Below are positions 27,024-35,577 of a stretch of DNA of 45,064 nucleotides, piece after piece. The notes beneath the pieces are model-generated. The model was given only the letters and a program-made list of their open reading frames with translations, was not told where the DNA came from and searched no databases. Both the position numbers and the translations under genes were made by a program. The stretch covers positions 1 to 45,064 of the forward strand of contig DAOTZS010000133.1 of NCBI GenBank assembly GCA_034434335.1. The letters are read 5' to 3'. The stretch's first letter is position 1; every line of letters begins with the position of its first letter. This stretch comes from DAOTZS01 sp034434335. Its GTDB lineage: Bacteria > Chloroflexota > Anaerolineae > CG2-30-64-16.

Positions 27024-27146
27024 CTCTCATCTTCCAGATCAAGTCTGCCGGAATTGGCACCCTAACGTAGCACAGGCCTCATTGCCATGTCTTACCGGGT
27101 TGCCGAGGCTTCATTGGGCCGGTCCCTCTGCCTCTCTGGATAAGAG
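27024..27146 (-). promoter_or_regulatory. SAM-I (S-box) riboswitch aptamer
   Basis: Minus-strand RNA with the S-box hallmarks in order: CTCTTATCCAGAG (P1 and start of P2), GGCAGAGGGACCGGCCC, ATGAAGCCTCGGCAACC, the P4 region GGTGCCAATTCC, and the closing GGAAGATGAGAG that pairs with the P1 5' strand. Coordinates run from P1 to P1. High SAM should favour the terminator at 26926-27002 and shut off metY-metX-metW. SAM-I riboswitches typically control exactly such genes. Confidence 0.96.
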
Positions 27147-27173
27147 TTGCGGCGCTATTCAGTTGTGGGGCCC

Positions 27174-27202
27174 ACTATACCAGCGTGGCAGGGATTTGTC
27201 AA
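27174..27202 (-). promoter_or_regulatory. Promoter of the metY-metX-metW operon
   Basis: Near-consensus TTGACA (27197-27202), a 17-nt spacer and TATAGT (27174-27179). Transcription should start close to 27167, about 20 nt before riboswitch P1. Confidence 0.85.
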
Positions 27203-27321
27203 ATCGTTTTCATCGTTTTTGTGGAGCTGCTCAGACAGGCAGAGGCCGTCGGAAACGAGTTCGTGCCATCGGTTGAAGCCGATGGCGGCGAGCTGGCAGC
27301 CTGAGCCAACGGCTGTGAGTG

Positions 27322-27351
27322 TTGGCCCATGGGCGTGCCCTGTGTTAGAAT
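27322..27351 (+). promoter_or_regulatory. Possible promoter of the DUF1638 gene
   Basis: TTGGCC (27322-27327), an 18-nt spacer and TAGAAT (27346-27351). The leader would be about 135 nt. The region between the two divergent promoters (27203-27321) contains only a short hairpin (GCCATCGG with CCGATGGC, about 27267-27288). Confidence 0.5.
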
Positions 27352-27491
27352 GGGATAATCGCCAGCACTGCGGCCAGTTCCATATGGGGATCTATCGCCT
27401 GGCACGTCCATCGCATTAGTCATTTACAGCCGCCATGCTGCAACCAACGGCGATACGGAGGCCGCAGTACAAAAAGTGGAGGAATTTGCCG

Positions 27492-28238
27492 ATGCGTCTG
27501 ATCTGTCTGGCCTGTGAGGTATTGGCGCGGCCGCTTTATCTGTGTGCGGCCCGCTCGCCCCATATCGTTGATATCGAGTTGTTGCGCCGCGGCCTGCACG
27601 ACAAGCCGGCTGACCTGCGAGCGCGGCTGCAAGCGCGGATAGACGCCCTCTCGGCCGGGCCCTATCCCTATGATGCCATTGTCATGGGCTATGGGTTGTG
27701 CGGGCAGGCCACCGCCGGCCTTACAGCACGAGCCATTCCTGTGGTGATCCCACGCGCCCACGATTGCATTACCCTGTTTCTGGGCAGCCGCCAGCGTTAT
27801 CGCGAGCAATTTGAGCGCTGTCCGGGCACCTACTGGTACGCGCAGGACTATATCGAACGGGATGACGGTCAGGCCGGCACCCTGGCGCTTGGCTCGGGCC
27901 CGAGCAGCGACCTGCAGAAGACTTACGAAGAATATGTGCAGAAGTACGGCCAGGACAACGCTGATTACCTGATGGAGGTCTTGGGGGCGTGGCAGAAGTA
28001 CTATCAGCGCGCGGTCTACATCGAGATGGGTGTGGCCGATGGTCGCGCTGTGGAGGAAAAGGCCCGCTCCGACGCTGCTCGCCGCGGGTGGGCCTTCGAA
28101 AAGATGGCAGGTGATCTGATACTGATCCGCCGGCTGCTGGAAGGGGATTGGGATACAGATTTCCTGGTATTGCAGCCCGGAGCCCGGCTGGAGATGAGCT
28201 ATGATGAGGGGATAATCACGTCTCAGATGGTATCATAG
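27492..28238 (+). CDS. DUF1638 protein
   Basis: Uncharacterised cytoplasmic protein of the DUF1638 family, 248 residues from ATG 27492 (GGAGGAA eight bases upstream; an earlier start at 27435 is less likely). Family features: RLICLACEVLARPLY at the N-terminus, VMGYGLCGQATAGL, IPRAHDCITLFLGSRQRY, and GTYWYAQDY. Several Cys and His recur in conserved positions, which may bind a metal. Members are often found near corrinoid/methyltransferase genes; here no such gene is adjacent, but a URO-D-family protein lies 6 kb away. Function unknown. It is followed 43 bases later by the kinase fusion. Confidence 0.82.
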   Translation: MRLICLACEVLARPLYLCAARSPHIVDIELLRRGLHDKPADLRARLQARIDALSAGPYPYDAIVMGYGLCGQATAGLTARAIPVVIPRAHDCITLFLGSRQRYREQFERCPGTYWYAQDYIERDDGQAGTLALGSGPSSDLQKTYEEYVQKYGQDNADYLMEVLGAWQKYYQRAVYIEMGVADGRAVEEKARSDAARRGWAFEKMAGDLILIRRLLEGDWDTDFLVLQPGARLEMSYDEGIITSQMVS

Positions 28239-28280
28239 AGGGGTTGGAATAGTGTTTAGGGAGAGCGGAGAGCTTTGAAC

Positions 28281-30104
28281 ATGGAGCATAATAGTGATCC
28301 GTCTGCATCGCGCAGGGGTGTTTACCAGTGGTCGCTTCCAGAGCAATCCAGTGGCGCCAGCGCGGCCCAGGTCTACCCTGCCACCCCGCGCACGACAGCG
28401 CAGGTGCGCTTTGCCGATGGCCGTGTGTATGAGGGCCCGGTCTGGACACCGCTGATGGCCTATGTGGAGGCCGCCGGCCGGGATAAGCCGTGGCGCTTCC
28501 CCATCGTTGCGGCGCTGATCAACCACGAGTTACGCGAGCTAACCTACCACATTGACCGGGATGTGGATGTCGTCCCTTTGGGCATGGACGACCGCGATGG
28601 CAGTCGCATCTACCGGCGCTCGTTGACCTTCTTGCTGGTGGTGGCTGTGCATGAGCTTTTTCCAGAGGCCCGGCTCCACGTTGATCACTCGGTGACCTTC
28701 GGCGGGTACTACTGTGAAGTAGAGGGCCGGCCACCGTTTAGCCCGCAAGAGCTGGCCCAAATCGAGGCTCACATGCGGGAGATCGTGGCCGCCGACGTGC
28801 CGATCAGCAAGCAACGGGTACCGCTGGCCGACGCTATTGCCCTCTTTGAGGAGCGCGGTGAATACGATAAGGTGCGTCTGCTCCAGCATCGCAGTAAAGA
28901 GTACCTGGTGTTGTACGAGTTGCGTGGGTTCAGCAGCTACTTCCACGGCTATATGGTGCCCTCTACAGGCTACCTGCGCTATTTCGCGCTCCACCACTAC
29001 CCGCCGGGCTTTATCCTGCGCTTTCCCCCTCGCTATAGCCTGGAACTGGAGCCGGTGGTAGAGTATCCCAAGCTGATCCACGTCTTCCGCGAGTATGGCC
29101 AGACCCTCCGTCTTCTGGGCATCGAAGATGTAGGATCTCTGAACGAGGCCATCCGGGCCGGCCGCACTAACGAGATCATCCTGGTGGCCGAGGCGTTGCA
29201 CGAGCAGCGCATCGCTCAGATTGCCACCCAGATCACCGAAAGGCGCCATGAGGTGGGACTGGTGCTGATCGCTGGCCCCTCCTCTTCGGGCAAGACCACC
29301 TTCTCCAAACGTCTGGCTGTCCAGCTCCTGGCCAACGGCATCCGGCCTGTGGCCATTGAAATGGATAACTACTTTATTGACAGGGAGCTCACCCCGCGCG
29401 ATGCCGACGGCAACTACAACTTCGAAGTCTTGGAGGCTTTGGACCTGAAGCTCTTCAACCAGCAACTGCTGCAACTCATGGCCGGCAAGGAGGTGCAACT
29501 CCCCCGTTTCAACTTTATCAGTGGCAGGCGCGAGCCAGGCGCCACCATCCAGTTGGGCCCCGATCACATCCTGCTCGTGGAAGGGATTCACGGCCTTAAC
29601 CCCCGCCTGGTGCCTGATATCCCGCCAGAGCGCATCTACCGCATCTACCTCTCGGCCCTGACGCAGCTCAACATAGACCGTTACAACCGTATCTCCACCA
29701 CCGATACCCGCCTGATCCGCCGCATCGTGCGCGATGCGCGCACCCGTGGCTACCAGGCTGCCGAGACCATTGAACGCTGGGAGAGCGTCCATCGGGGTGA
29801 GCGCGAGCTGATCTTTCCGTACCAGGAGAATGCGGATGTGATGTTCAACTCGGCACTGGTGTATGAGCTTTCGGCGCTCAAGACGCTGGCCGAGCCGTTG
29901 CTGCTGCAGGTCGAGCCCGGCAAGCCCGGCTATGTGGAGGCCAAACGGCTCCTGGCTTTCCTCCAGTGGTTCGAGCCAATACCCATTGACCCCATCCCCG
30001 ACAATTCGATCCTGCGCGAGTTTGTGGGGGGCAGCAACCTGGAACACTTCGAGCCCTGGCTCAGGCATCAGGCATCGGGCGAGGAGGAAAGGAGTCGGCG
30101 TTGA
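28281..30104 (+). CDS. TGS/SAD-type fusion with uridine-kinase-family domain
   Basis: 607 residues from ATG 28281 (GGAGAG eight bases upstream; TTG 28275 is in frame). Residues about 40-100 resemble a TGS domain, 110-250 a threonyl/alanyl-tRNA-synthetase-like second additional domain (HVDHSVTFGGYYCEVEG), and 325-600 a P-loop kinase of the uridine kinase/phosphoribulokinase class (Walker A GPSSSGKTT at 332-340; EMDNYFIDRELTPRDADGNY). Such fusions occur in many Firmicutes and Chloroflexota and are usually annotated nucleoside kinase. The C-terminus ILREFVGGSNLEHFEP parallels that of the kinase at 19884-21224. Substrate unproven. A terminator-like hairpin follows at 30136-30160. Confidence 0.88.
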   Translation: MEHNSDPSASRRGVYQWSLPEQSSGASAAQVYPATPRTTAQVRFADGRVYEGPVWTPLMAYVEAAGRDKPWRFPIVAALINHELRELTYHIDRDVDVVPLGMDDRDGSRIYRRSLTFLLVVAVHELFPEARLHVDHSVTFGGYYCEVEGRPPFSPQELAQIEAHMREIVAADVPISKQRVPLADAIALFEERGEYDKVRLLQHRSKEYLVLYELRGFSSYFHGYMVPSTGYLRYFALHHYPPGFILRFPPRYSLELEPVVEYPKLIHVFREYGQTLRLLGIEDVGSLNEAIRAGRTNEIILVAEALHEQRIAQIATQITERRHEVGLVLIAGPSSSGKTTFSKRLAVQLLANGIRPVAIEMDNYFIDRELTPRDADGNYNFEVLEALDLKLFNQQLLQLMAGKEVQLPRFNFISGRREPGATIQLGPDHILLVEGIHGLNPRLVPDIPPERIYRIYLSALTQLNIDRYNRISTTDTRLIRRIVRDARTRGYQAAETIERWESVHRGERELIFPYQENADVMFNSALVYELSALKTLAEPLLLQVEPGKPGYVEAKRLLAFLQWFEPIPIDPIPDNSILREFVGGSNLEHFEPWLRHQASGEEERSRR

Positions 30105-30135
30105 GGCACATTGAGGGCGTGGACAGCACTGCTGT

Positions 30136-30160
30136 ATAAGCCCGGTGGGGGGCTTATTTG
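30136..30160 (+). terminator. Hairpin terminator of the kinase fusion gene
   Basis: Stem ATAAGCCC (30136-30143) with GGGCTTAT (30150-30157) followed by TTG. A short U-tract makes this a moderate candidate; it partly overlaps the -35 box of the next promoter. Confidence 0.55.
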
Positions 30161-30186
30161 GCCAGTTGGCGTAATACTGGTATACT
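30158..30186 (+). promoter_or_regulatory. Promoter of the winged-helix gene pair
   Basis: TTGGCC (30158-30163), a 17-nt spacer and TATACT (30181-30186), about 50 nt before the GTG at 30235. Confidence 0.65.
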
Positions 30187-30234
30187 TATTGATTGGTTCA
30201 TTATTCTCGCTACAGGATGGCAGGAGATTGGTTC

Positions 30235-31815
30235 GTGATCCAACGTAAGACCCAGACCCCTGAGTATTGGCAGGAGTTCCGCCTGACTCAGGATGATATG
30301 GTGTTCATCCACGACCTGTTATTGGAGGCAGAACACCCTCTAGCAACTCAAGAACTGGCCGTAGCCCTCGTAGGCGAACGGTGCCGACGCGAAGAGGCCG
30401 AGTTGCGAGCCGAGCTGGCACAGGGCAAGCTCTATCAGCCCAGAAACCGTTATGCCGTCGGCGACAAACTGATCTTCCCCGCCCTGGACTTCCGCCTGGG
30501 CCAGGTGGTGAGCATCCGCCCGGGGCGCAATCCCGAATACGACCCCTTTGATGTAATTACGGTAGACTTCGGCCCCGGCCAGCATCAGCGCAGCTTCGCA
30601 GCCGGGCTGGAAGCCCCTCATAAACTCAATGCCGAGGTTACCGACCTGCTGGGACCTTACGATGTGGCGTCACCAGAAAAGCTGCTCCAAACGGTGGCCA
30701 GCCACGTGCCTGAAGTCTTGCGGGCCCAGTTGGCCCAGTGGGACGAGGTTGTCTCCTTCGAGGACCGCTGGATGCTGCGCGGCATGCTGGCCGATATCCA
30801 TATCGGCCACCTCAATATCGCCGAGGCCCTGATTGAGATGCGCGGCGCGCCGGTGGACACGGGGGCTTTGCTCAAGGAGCTTGACCTGCCTGCGGAGATC
30901 AACCCCGATATCTTGACGTTTTCTATACATGCCGCCCTGGCCAGAGATGACCGCTTTGACCAGGTGGGCCCTGATCGCACTCATCGCTGGTTCCTGCGCC
31001 GCCTGGAACCTCCAGAGGCCCTGGAGATACCGGTGGCCTTGCGCTATCAACCCATCTCCTACGAGCGCGATGCATTGCCGGTGGAGCTGCTCCAGCTCGA
31101 GTGGGAGCTTGACGATGAGTGGACAGAGGCCATGCAAGGGGAGGTCGACACGCTGCGGGCGACCATTCCCTCCGTCACCCTCACCCTGACCTACCCTCAC
31201 AGGGTTTCTGGCACCTTGCCCCTTAATCATCGGGCGCGAGCTTTCTTCCCCACAGGTTCTGGGGAGCGCACCATGGTGCAGTTGGTGGACGGACGCTGGG
31301 GTCAGCAGTTCTTGGGGTGGGTTGTCCGAGAAGGCCGCTATGTGGCGGGCTTGCGCTCCTGGTTCGACCAGCACAAGCTGCCGGCCGGTGCCTATATCAC
31401 CCTGACGCGCCAGGAAGGGTCGAATGCGATCGTGGTAGATTTTCGCCCTCGCCGGATGCGCCGGGAATGGGCACGCTGGGGCCAGGTGGTTGGCTCCCGG
31501 CTCGACATCCAGTTGCGCAAGCAAGAGGTGGCCTGCGAATACGATGAGCAGATGATCATCAGCACCGATCAACTGAATGAAATCTTTCAGTTGCGGAGCG
31601 CGCCACCCTACGCCGAGATGCCATTGGCCGACCTGGTCTACGAGCTTTTTGTGGACCTGGCGGGCCTGAGCCAGGGGGGCCAGGTTCATGCCAAAACGAT
31701 ATACAGCACCGTTAACGTCCTGCGCCGCTGCCCTCCGGGGCCGATCTTCGCTGTCCTGGCGACGGATCCTCGCTTCCAGAGCGTAGGGCAAGGATTCTAT
31801 CGGCTGGCCGAATGA
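30235..31815 (+). CDS. Uncharacterised protein with predicted winged-helix termini
   Basis: 526 residues, no family recognised with certainty. GTG 30235 is chosen for AGGAG eight bases upstream; ATG 30217 and GTG 30193 are in frame. By eye: residues about 15-75 look like a winged helix (MVFIHDLLLEAEHPLATQELAVALVG), about 75-130 a small beta domain (AVGDKLIFPALDFRLGQVVSI), 300-430 a mixed beta region, and the C-terminus (about 455-526) resembles the HARE-HTH/RpoE-delta winged helix, ending FAVLATDPRFQSVGQGFYRL. It overlaps or abuts the next gene, so the two form a pair. No catalytic motif seen. DNA- or RNA-associated role is inference. Confidence 0.7.
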   Translation: MIQRKTQTPEYWQEFRLTQDDMVFIHDLLLEAEHPLATQELAVALVGERCRREEAELRAELAQGKLYQPRNRYAVGDKLIFPALDFRLGQVVSIRPGRNPEYDPFDVITVDFGPGQHQRSFAAGLEAPHKLNAEVTDLLGPYDVASPEKLLQTVASHVPEVLRAQLAQWDEVVSFEDRWMLRGMLADIHIGHLNIAEALIEMRGAPVDTGALLKELDLPAEINPDILTFSIHAALARDDRFDQVGPDRTHRWFLRRLEPPEALEIPVALRYQPISYERDALPVELLQLEWELDDEWTEAMQGEVDTLRATIPSVTLTLTYPHRVSGTLPLNHRARAFFPTGSGERTMVQLVDGRWGQQFLGWVVREGRYVAGLRSWFDQHKLPAGAYITLTRQEGSNAIVVDFRPRRMRREWARWGQVVGSRLDIQLRKQEVACEYDEQMIISTDQLNEIFQLRSAPPYAEMPLADLVYELFVDLAGLSQGGQVHAKTIYSTVNVLRRCPPGPIFAVLATDPRFQSVGQGFYRLAE

Positions 31816-31865
31816 CCGCACACCAGATGTTTACCCAAGTACTTATCAGACGTGGGAATTGGACT

Positions 31866-32294
31866 ATGCCTGTCTGGAAACGACCGACTCTGGACACGAA
31901 GTTCCACATAGATTATGACTGGTGGGAAGAGAACGGCAAAGATATCCGGGTAACCATTCGCAGCCAGTTATGTCCGGACTGCCAGGCCCGCTTTCCTGAT
32001 CATCGGAATACCGAGGCCGTGGATTGGGTGGACCCGGATACGGCTGAAGTTGTGCGTGGGGATGCACTGCTCCAGTGCCTGCGCAGTGAATGTTCGCAAA
32101 AGCCTGGGTTCATCTCCCAGAATAACCCGTTAGTTACCAATATCTTTCGGCTTTTTCTCCTGAACGGCAATCAGCCCCTGAGCCCCCGCGAGTTGCACAA
32201 CCAGATCACCTGGGCAGACCCCCAAACCATCCTGCGCACTCTGAGCGGTGGCCAGGTCTACCTGGGGATTCGCCCTGTAGTGGAGAGGGATTGA
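31866..32294 (+). CDS. Small zinc-finger-like, winged-helix-like protein
   Basis: Unrecognised 142-residue protein from ATG 31866; an ATG at 31812 overlapping the previous stop (ATGA) would add 18 residues and imply translational coupling. Cysteines C36, C39 (CPDC), C71 and C76 could form a zinc site, and residues about 88-138 (NPLVTNIFRLFLLNGNQPLS, PRELHNQITWADPQTILRTL) look like a winged helix. Partner of the 526-residue gene before it; both seem built around winged helices. It precedes cinA by 93 bases. Confidence 0.65.
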   Translation: MPVWKRPTLDTKFHIDYDWWEENGKDIRVTIRSQLCPDCQARFPDHRNTEAVDWVDPDTAEVVRGDALLQCLRSECSQKPGFISQNNPLVTNIFRLFLLNGNQPLSPRELHNQITWADPQTILRTLSGGQVYLGIRPVVERD

Positions 32295-32387
32295 CGACGC
32301 TGTGCGGCACGAGCCTGGAGGCACTCTGGTGGTGCTCCCAGGGGTACGGGAACCGCAGATAGCTCCCCGATCTGTGGTGGTGCTACG

Positions 32388-33218
32388 ATGAGCGAATCCA
32401 CCGCGGAGATCCTGGCCATTGGCAGCGAGATCCTGGCCGGGGATGTGCTGGATACTAACTCTCACTGGCTCTGCCGGCAGTTGACCGCGCGCGGGCTGCG
32501 CGTGGTGCGCATTACGGCCCTACCGGATGATCCTGACGTGATCAGTGAGGCTCTGCGGGCCGCACTGCGCCGGGGCCCTTCCCTGATCATCACGTGTGGC
32601 GGCCTGGGGCCCACAGCGGACGATCTCACCCTGGCTGCCGTGGCGGCCGCCCTGGGCCGGCCGCTGAGCAAGGACCCTGCCGCGTGGGAGATGGTGCGGG
32701 GTTTCTACGCCCGTCTGTACGCCCGGGGAAAGGTTGCCACACCCGAGATGACAGCCGCGCGGGGCAAGATGGCCATCCTGCCCGAAGGCAGTGTGCCGCT
32801 GGCCAATGTGGTCGGTGCCGCCCCTGGTGTCCTGTTGGAGGAAGGGGGAACCACTATTGCCTGCCTCCCTGGCGTGCCGGCCGAGATGAAATGGATCTTC
32901 GAGCACTCCCTCTGGCCGCGGGTGGCGGCCCGGCTGGCAGCCCAGGTTTACGTAGAACGGATTATCCCTACGGACTGCCACGACGAATCGGTCATGGCAC
33001 CCGCGGTGGACCTGGTCGCCAGCCGCCACCCGGCTGTTTACGTCAAGTCTAGGGCCCAGGTGTATGGCGGGGAGGCCACCGATTTCGTCACCCTGGCCGC
33101 GCGCGCTGCGAGTGCGGCCCAGGCCGCAGCTCTGCTGGACGCAGCCGAAGCCGATCTGCGCCAGGTCCTGGCCGGGGTAGGCGTCCACACTGAACCTGCC
33201 CAGGAATCTATAGCCTGA
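32388..33218 (+). CDS. cinA: CinA-family molybdopterin-binding-fold protein
   Basis: N-terminal (COG1058/MoCF-biosynthesis-fold) part of CinA, 276 residues; in related proteins this domain has ADP-ribose or nucleotide pyrophosphatase activity. Motifs: LAIGSEILAGDVLDTNSHWL, TCGGLGPTADDLTLAAV, LPEGSVPLANVVGAAPG and LPGVPAEMKWIFE. The C-terminal deamidase domain of full-length CinA (about 150 residues more) is absent, so it is a short-form protein. It is convergent with the LysM gene, with only 6 bases between stops. Confidence 0.9.
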   Translation: MSESTAEILAIGSEILAGDVLDTNSHWLCRQLTARGLRVVRITALPDDPDVISEALRAALRRGPSLIITCGGLGPTADDLTLAAVAAALGRPLSKDPAAWEMVRGFYARLYARGKVATPEMTAARGKMAILPEGSVPLANVVGAAPGVLLEEGGTTIACLPGVPAEMKWIFEHSLWPRVAARLAAQVYVERIIPTDCHDESVMAPAVDLVASRHPAVYVKSRAQVYGGEATDFVTLAARAASAAQAAALLDAAEADLRQVLAGVGVHTEPAQESIA

Positions 33219-33224
33219 GACTTC

Positions 33225-34454
33225 CTACCTGCGCCGATACCACCACCATGCCCCCGCGCCGGCCAGGCCGGCTGCTGCTGCCGCGCCCAGCCCGATCGCC
33301 AGGCCGCGTCCTGCCGCGGAGGGAGGCTGGCCGGCGGCGGCAGCGGTTACAGCCTCCGCGGGGGCCGCGCTCGTGGGGGTTAGCGCGGCTTCGGCCGGCC
33401 GCGTTGCCGTCGGGGCCGCGGCGGCGGTCTCCCGGGCCGCGGCCGTGGCAAGCTCCTCGGGCACGGTGGCCACGGCCGTGGGGGTAAATATGGCTTCGGC
33501 CAGGGGCACTGGCGTTGGAGTGGGGGCCTCAGTTTCTCCGGCTGCTGTAGCCGTGGGGGTGAGGACCAGCTCCGCCAGCGGTGTTGCCTTTAGAGCCACT
33601 GCGGCGGTAGCCGTCTGCCTGACCGCTGCAAGGGTAGCAAGTTCCTCAGGCAAAGTGGCTGCGGCCGTGGGGGCGGGCAAGGCCTCGGCCGGGCCGGCCG
33701 CGGTCGGAGCTACTACAGCTGCCGCCTCACCGGCGGGCGTGGCCGTGGCAGCGCTGACGGCCGCTGCCGCGGGTGTGGGAGTTGCCCGCCTGGCGACAGC
33801 GGGGGTGGCGCTTATTACCGGCAGAGGTGTCGCAGGGCCCATAGCAGCCGGGGCCCCGGTCGGGCTGGCCTTGGGCAGGGGGCGAGTTAGCGCTCCTGGG
33901 GTGGGGATGACAATGCGTGGTTGCGGTTCGGGTGTCAGCCCCGGGCCGACGGTCGGCGTCGCCCCGATCGCTGCCGGCATAGCGACTGGCCGCGGCGCGG
34001 GGATCCACAGCCAGCGTCCCGCGTAGAGCCAACGTTTGGCGTGGAGCTGAAGCGGGTTGGCGCGCCACAGGTCGGCCACCGATACCCCTGTGTCCCGGGC
34101 CACGCTGTACCAGCTATCCCCTTCCTTCACCTGGTACCAGTAACCCTCAGGGCAGATCTGATCCAGCTGGGGTGGCATGGATGGCCGCCAGGGGATGAAT
34201 AGCCGGTCACCCACCCACAGCCAGTCATGGGGGTGAACGATGGCAGGGTTCAGGGCCTTCAGTTCGGCCACCGGGATGCCGGTGTACCAACTGATGCTGG
34301 ACCAGCTATCCCCTGGCTGGACTATGTAGTAATAGCCACCCTCAGCCGGGACAACACCCTCCTCGGCCAGGGCCCAGCCCGAAAGCCACAACCAGCCCAC
34401 TATAAGCCCCAATCCCGCCAACAGACGCAGATAGCGAAAAAGAGATATACGCAT
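33225..34454 (-). CDS. LysM surface protein with Pro/Thr/Ala-rich stalk and C-terminal membrane anchor
   Basis: 409 residues from ATG 34454 (GGGAGGAG upstream). N-terminal signal/anchor (about 8-30), LysM 1 at 41-88 (YYIVQPGDSWSSISWYTGIP), LysM 2 at 106-152, a long low-complexity stalk of Ala, Pro and Thr (about 155-380), and a C-terminal hydrophobic Ala/Gly segment (about 384-405) ending WWWYRRR. It looks like a cell-wall-binding protein held in the membrane at both ends or by the C-terminal anchor. No enzyme domain is visible. Last gene of the unit with the TPR and URO-D genes. Confidence 0.85.
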   Translation of the reverse strand: MRISLFRYLRLLAGLGLIVGWLWLSGWALAEEGVVPAEGGYYYIVQPGDSWSSISWYTGIPVAELKALNPAIVHPHDWLWVGDRLFIPWRPSMPPQLDQICPEGYWYQVKEGDSWYSVARDTGVSVADLWRANPLQLHAKRWLYAGRWLWIPAPRPVAMPAAIGATPTVGPGLTPEPQPRIVIPTPGALTRPLPKASPTGAPAAMGPATPLPVISATPAVARRATPTPAAAAVSAATATPAGEAAAVVAPTAAGPAEALPAPTAAATLPEELATLAAVRQTATAAVALKATPLAELVLTPTATAAGETEAPTPTPVPLAEAIFTPTAVATVPEELATAAARETAAAAPTATRPAEAALTPTSAAPAEAVTAAAAGQPPSAAGRGLAIGLGAAAAAGLAGAGAWWWYRRR

Positions 34455-34500
34455 GGGCTCCTCCCAGATCAAAGCCGTAGATACCCTGGTCAGCCGTCCT

Positions 34501-35553
34501 TCATAGCTGGCCGAATTCTTCTACTGCCTCGCAAAAGGCTATCAGGTTCTCCAGAGGTGTAAAGTCCACATCGTAGGCCGGGCAGAGCAGCAATCCTGCC
34601 GGCCCCAATGTCTCGATGCGCAGCCGTACCTCAGCGCGGATCTGATCAGGTGTGCCGCGGTCCCACAGCCAGGCATCCCCGACCGTGCCCCACAAGGCCA
34701 GCCGTTCGCCAAAGGCCCGTTTGATGGCCAGCGCGTCCATGCAGTCGGGCTGGAGGGGGTTGATCACATCCACTCCGATCTCCACTAAGTCGGGCACAAT
34801 GGCGGTGAAATCCCCATCGCTATGATAGAAGACGATCAACTGGGGGTTAACGCCGCGCGCCAGGCGGATGATATCGGCCAGGCGGGGTTTGAAGAATTCC
34901 CGCCAGGTCCGGGGGGCCATGATCAGGCCGGTTGGCATGGCCACGTCATCGTCGAGCAGCAAGATATCTACCCCGGCCTGGGCCAGGATTAGCGCGCTAT
35001 GGATGGCGAGCGCTGTAAGTTGGTCGAGCAGGTAATGGGCCAGTGGTTTGTTGAGCACCAGGTCGGCCAGGAAGTTCTGGAAGCCGCGCAGCCGATAAGC
35101 GCTCTCGAACAGTTCGCCGCCCAGGTGGGGAGGGGAGCCGGCCACAGCCCAACCTTGCGCGTGCCAGCTTTGCACCTGCTCCGCCAGCCCCGCATAGCGA
35201 GAGGGGTCGGTGAGGTCAGGAAAAACATAGCGGGCAATCTCGTCAGCACTTCGCGCGTGGCTGAGAGGCCCTTCTGCTCCGCTTTCGGGGTGGTAGTGCC
35301 ACTCGTGGTAGGTCTGGAGTTGGGCCATGTCTCCCAGGTAGAGGTCCGCGGGCAACCCACGCAGGTAGGCCAGGAAATCCTCTTGTTCGGGCGGTGCGGT
35401 GAAGCTGACAAAGCGCACGTCGAGGCGGAAGTATTCGGCTGTGTCAGCCGGCGCCACGGCGGGGATCGTCTCCTCCCAGAAGGCCAGGGCCTTGGGGATG
35501 CGATCAGGTTTCTGGCATTTCAGGGCGGCGCGGACGCGTTGGCGTGCGTTCAT
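34501..35553 (-). CDS. Uroporphyrinogen-decarboxylase-family protein (MtaA/CmuA-like)
   Basis: 350 residues of the URO-D superfamily, which includes HemE and corrinoid-methyl:CoM methyltransferases. It opens MNARQRVRAALKCQKPDRIPKALAFW, a form typical of the MtaA/CmuA-like branch rather than HemE. A candidate metal site is HSDGD (about 243) with Cys in PDCMDALAIKRAFG and a C-terminal CPAYDVDFTPLEN. Activity and substrate are not known; neighbours give no help. A single such gene outside a methanogenic context is common in Chloroflexota. Confidence 0.85.
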   Translation of the reverse strand: MNARQRVRAALKCQKPDRIPKALAFWEETIPAVAPADTAEYFRLDVRFVSFTAPPEQEDFLAYLRGLPADLYLGDMAQLQTYHEWHYHPESGAEGPLSHARSADEIARYVFPDLTDPSRYAGLAEQVQSWHAQGWAVAGSPPHLGGELFESAYRLRGFQNFLADLVLNKPLAHYLLDQLTALAIHSALILAQAGVDILLLDDDVAMPTGLIMAPRTWREFFKPRLADIIRLARGVNPQLIVFYHSDGDFTAIVPDLVEIGVDVINPLQPDCMDALAIKRAFGERLALWGTVGDAWLWDRGTPDQIRAEVRLRIETLGPAGLLLCPAYDVDFTPLENLIAFCEAVEEFGQL

Positions 35554-35577
35554 GGGTGATTCCTTGCCTGGCGGGCT

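Noticed and set aside
28539..30068. 509-codon minus-strand frame antisense to the kinase fusion
   Set aside because: No domain and no ribosome site; the plus strand is the real gene.
33373..34026. Plus-strand Ala/Val-rich frame opposite the LysM stalk
   Set aside because: Low-complexity mirror of the Pro/Thr/Ala stalk; no start signal.
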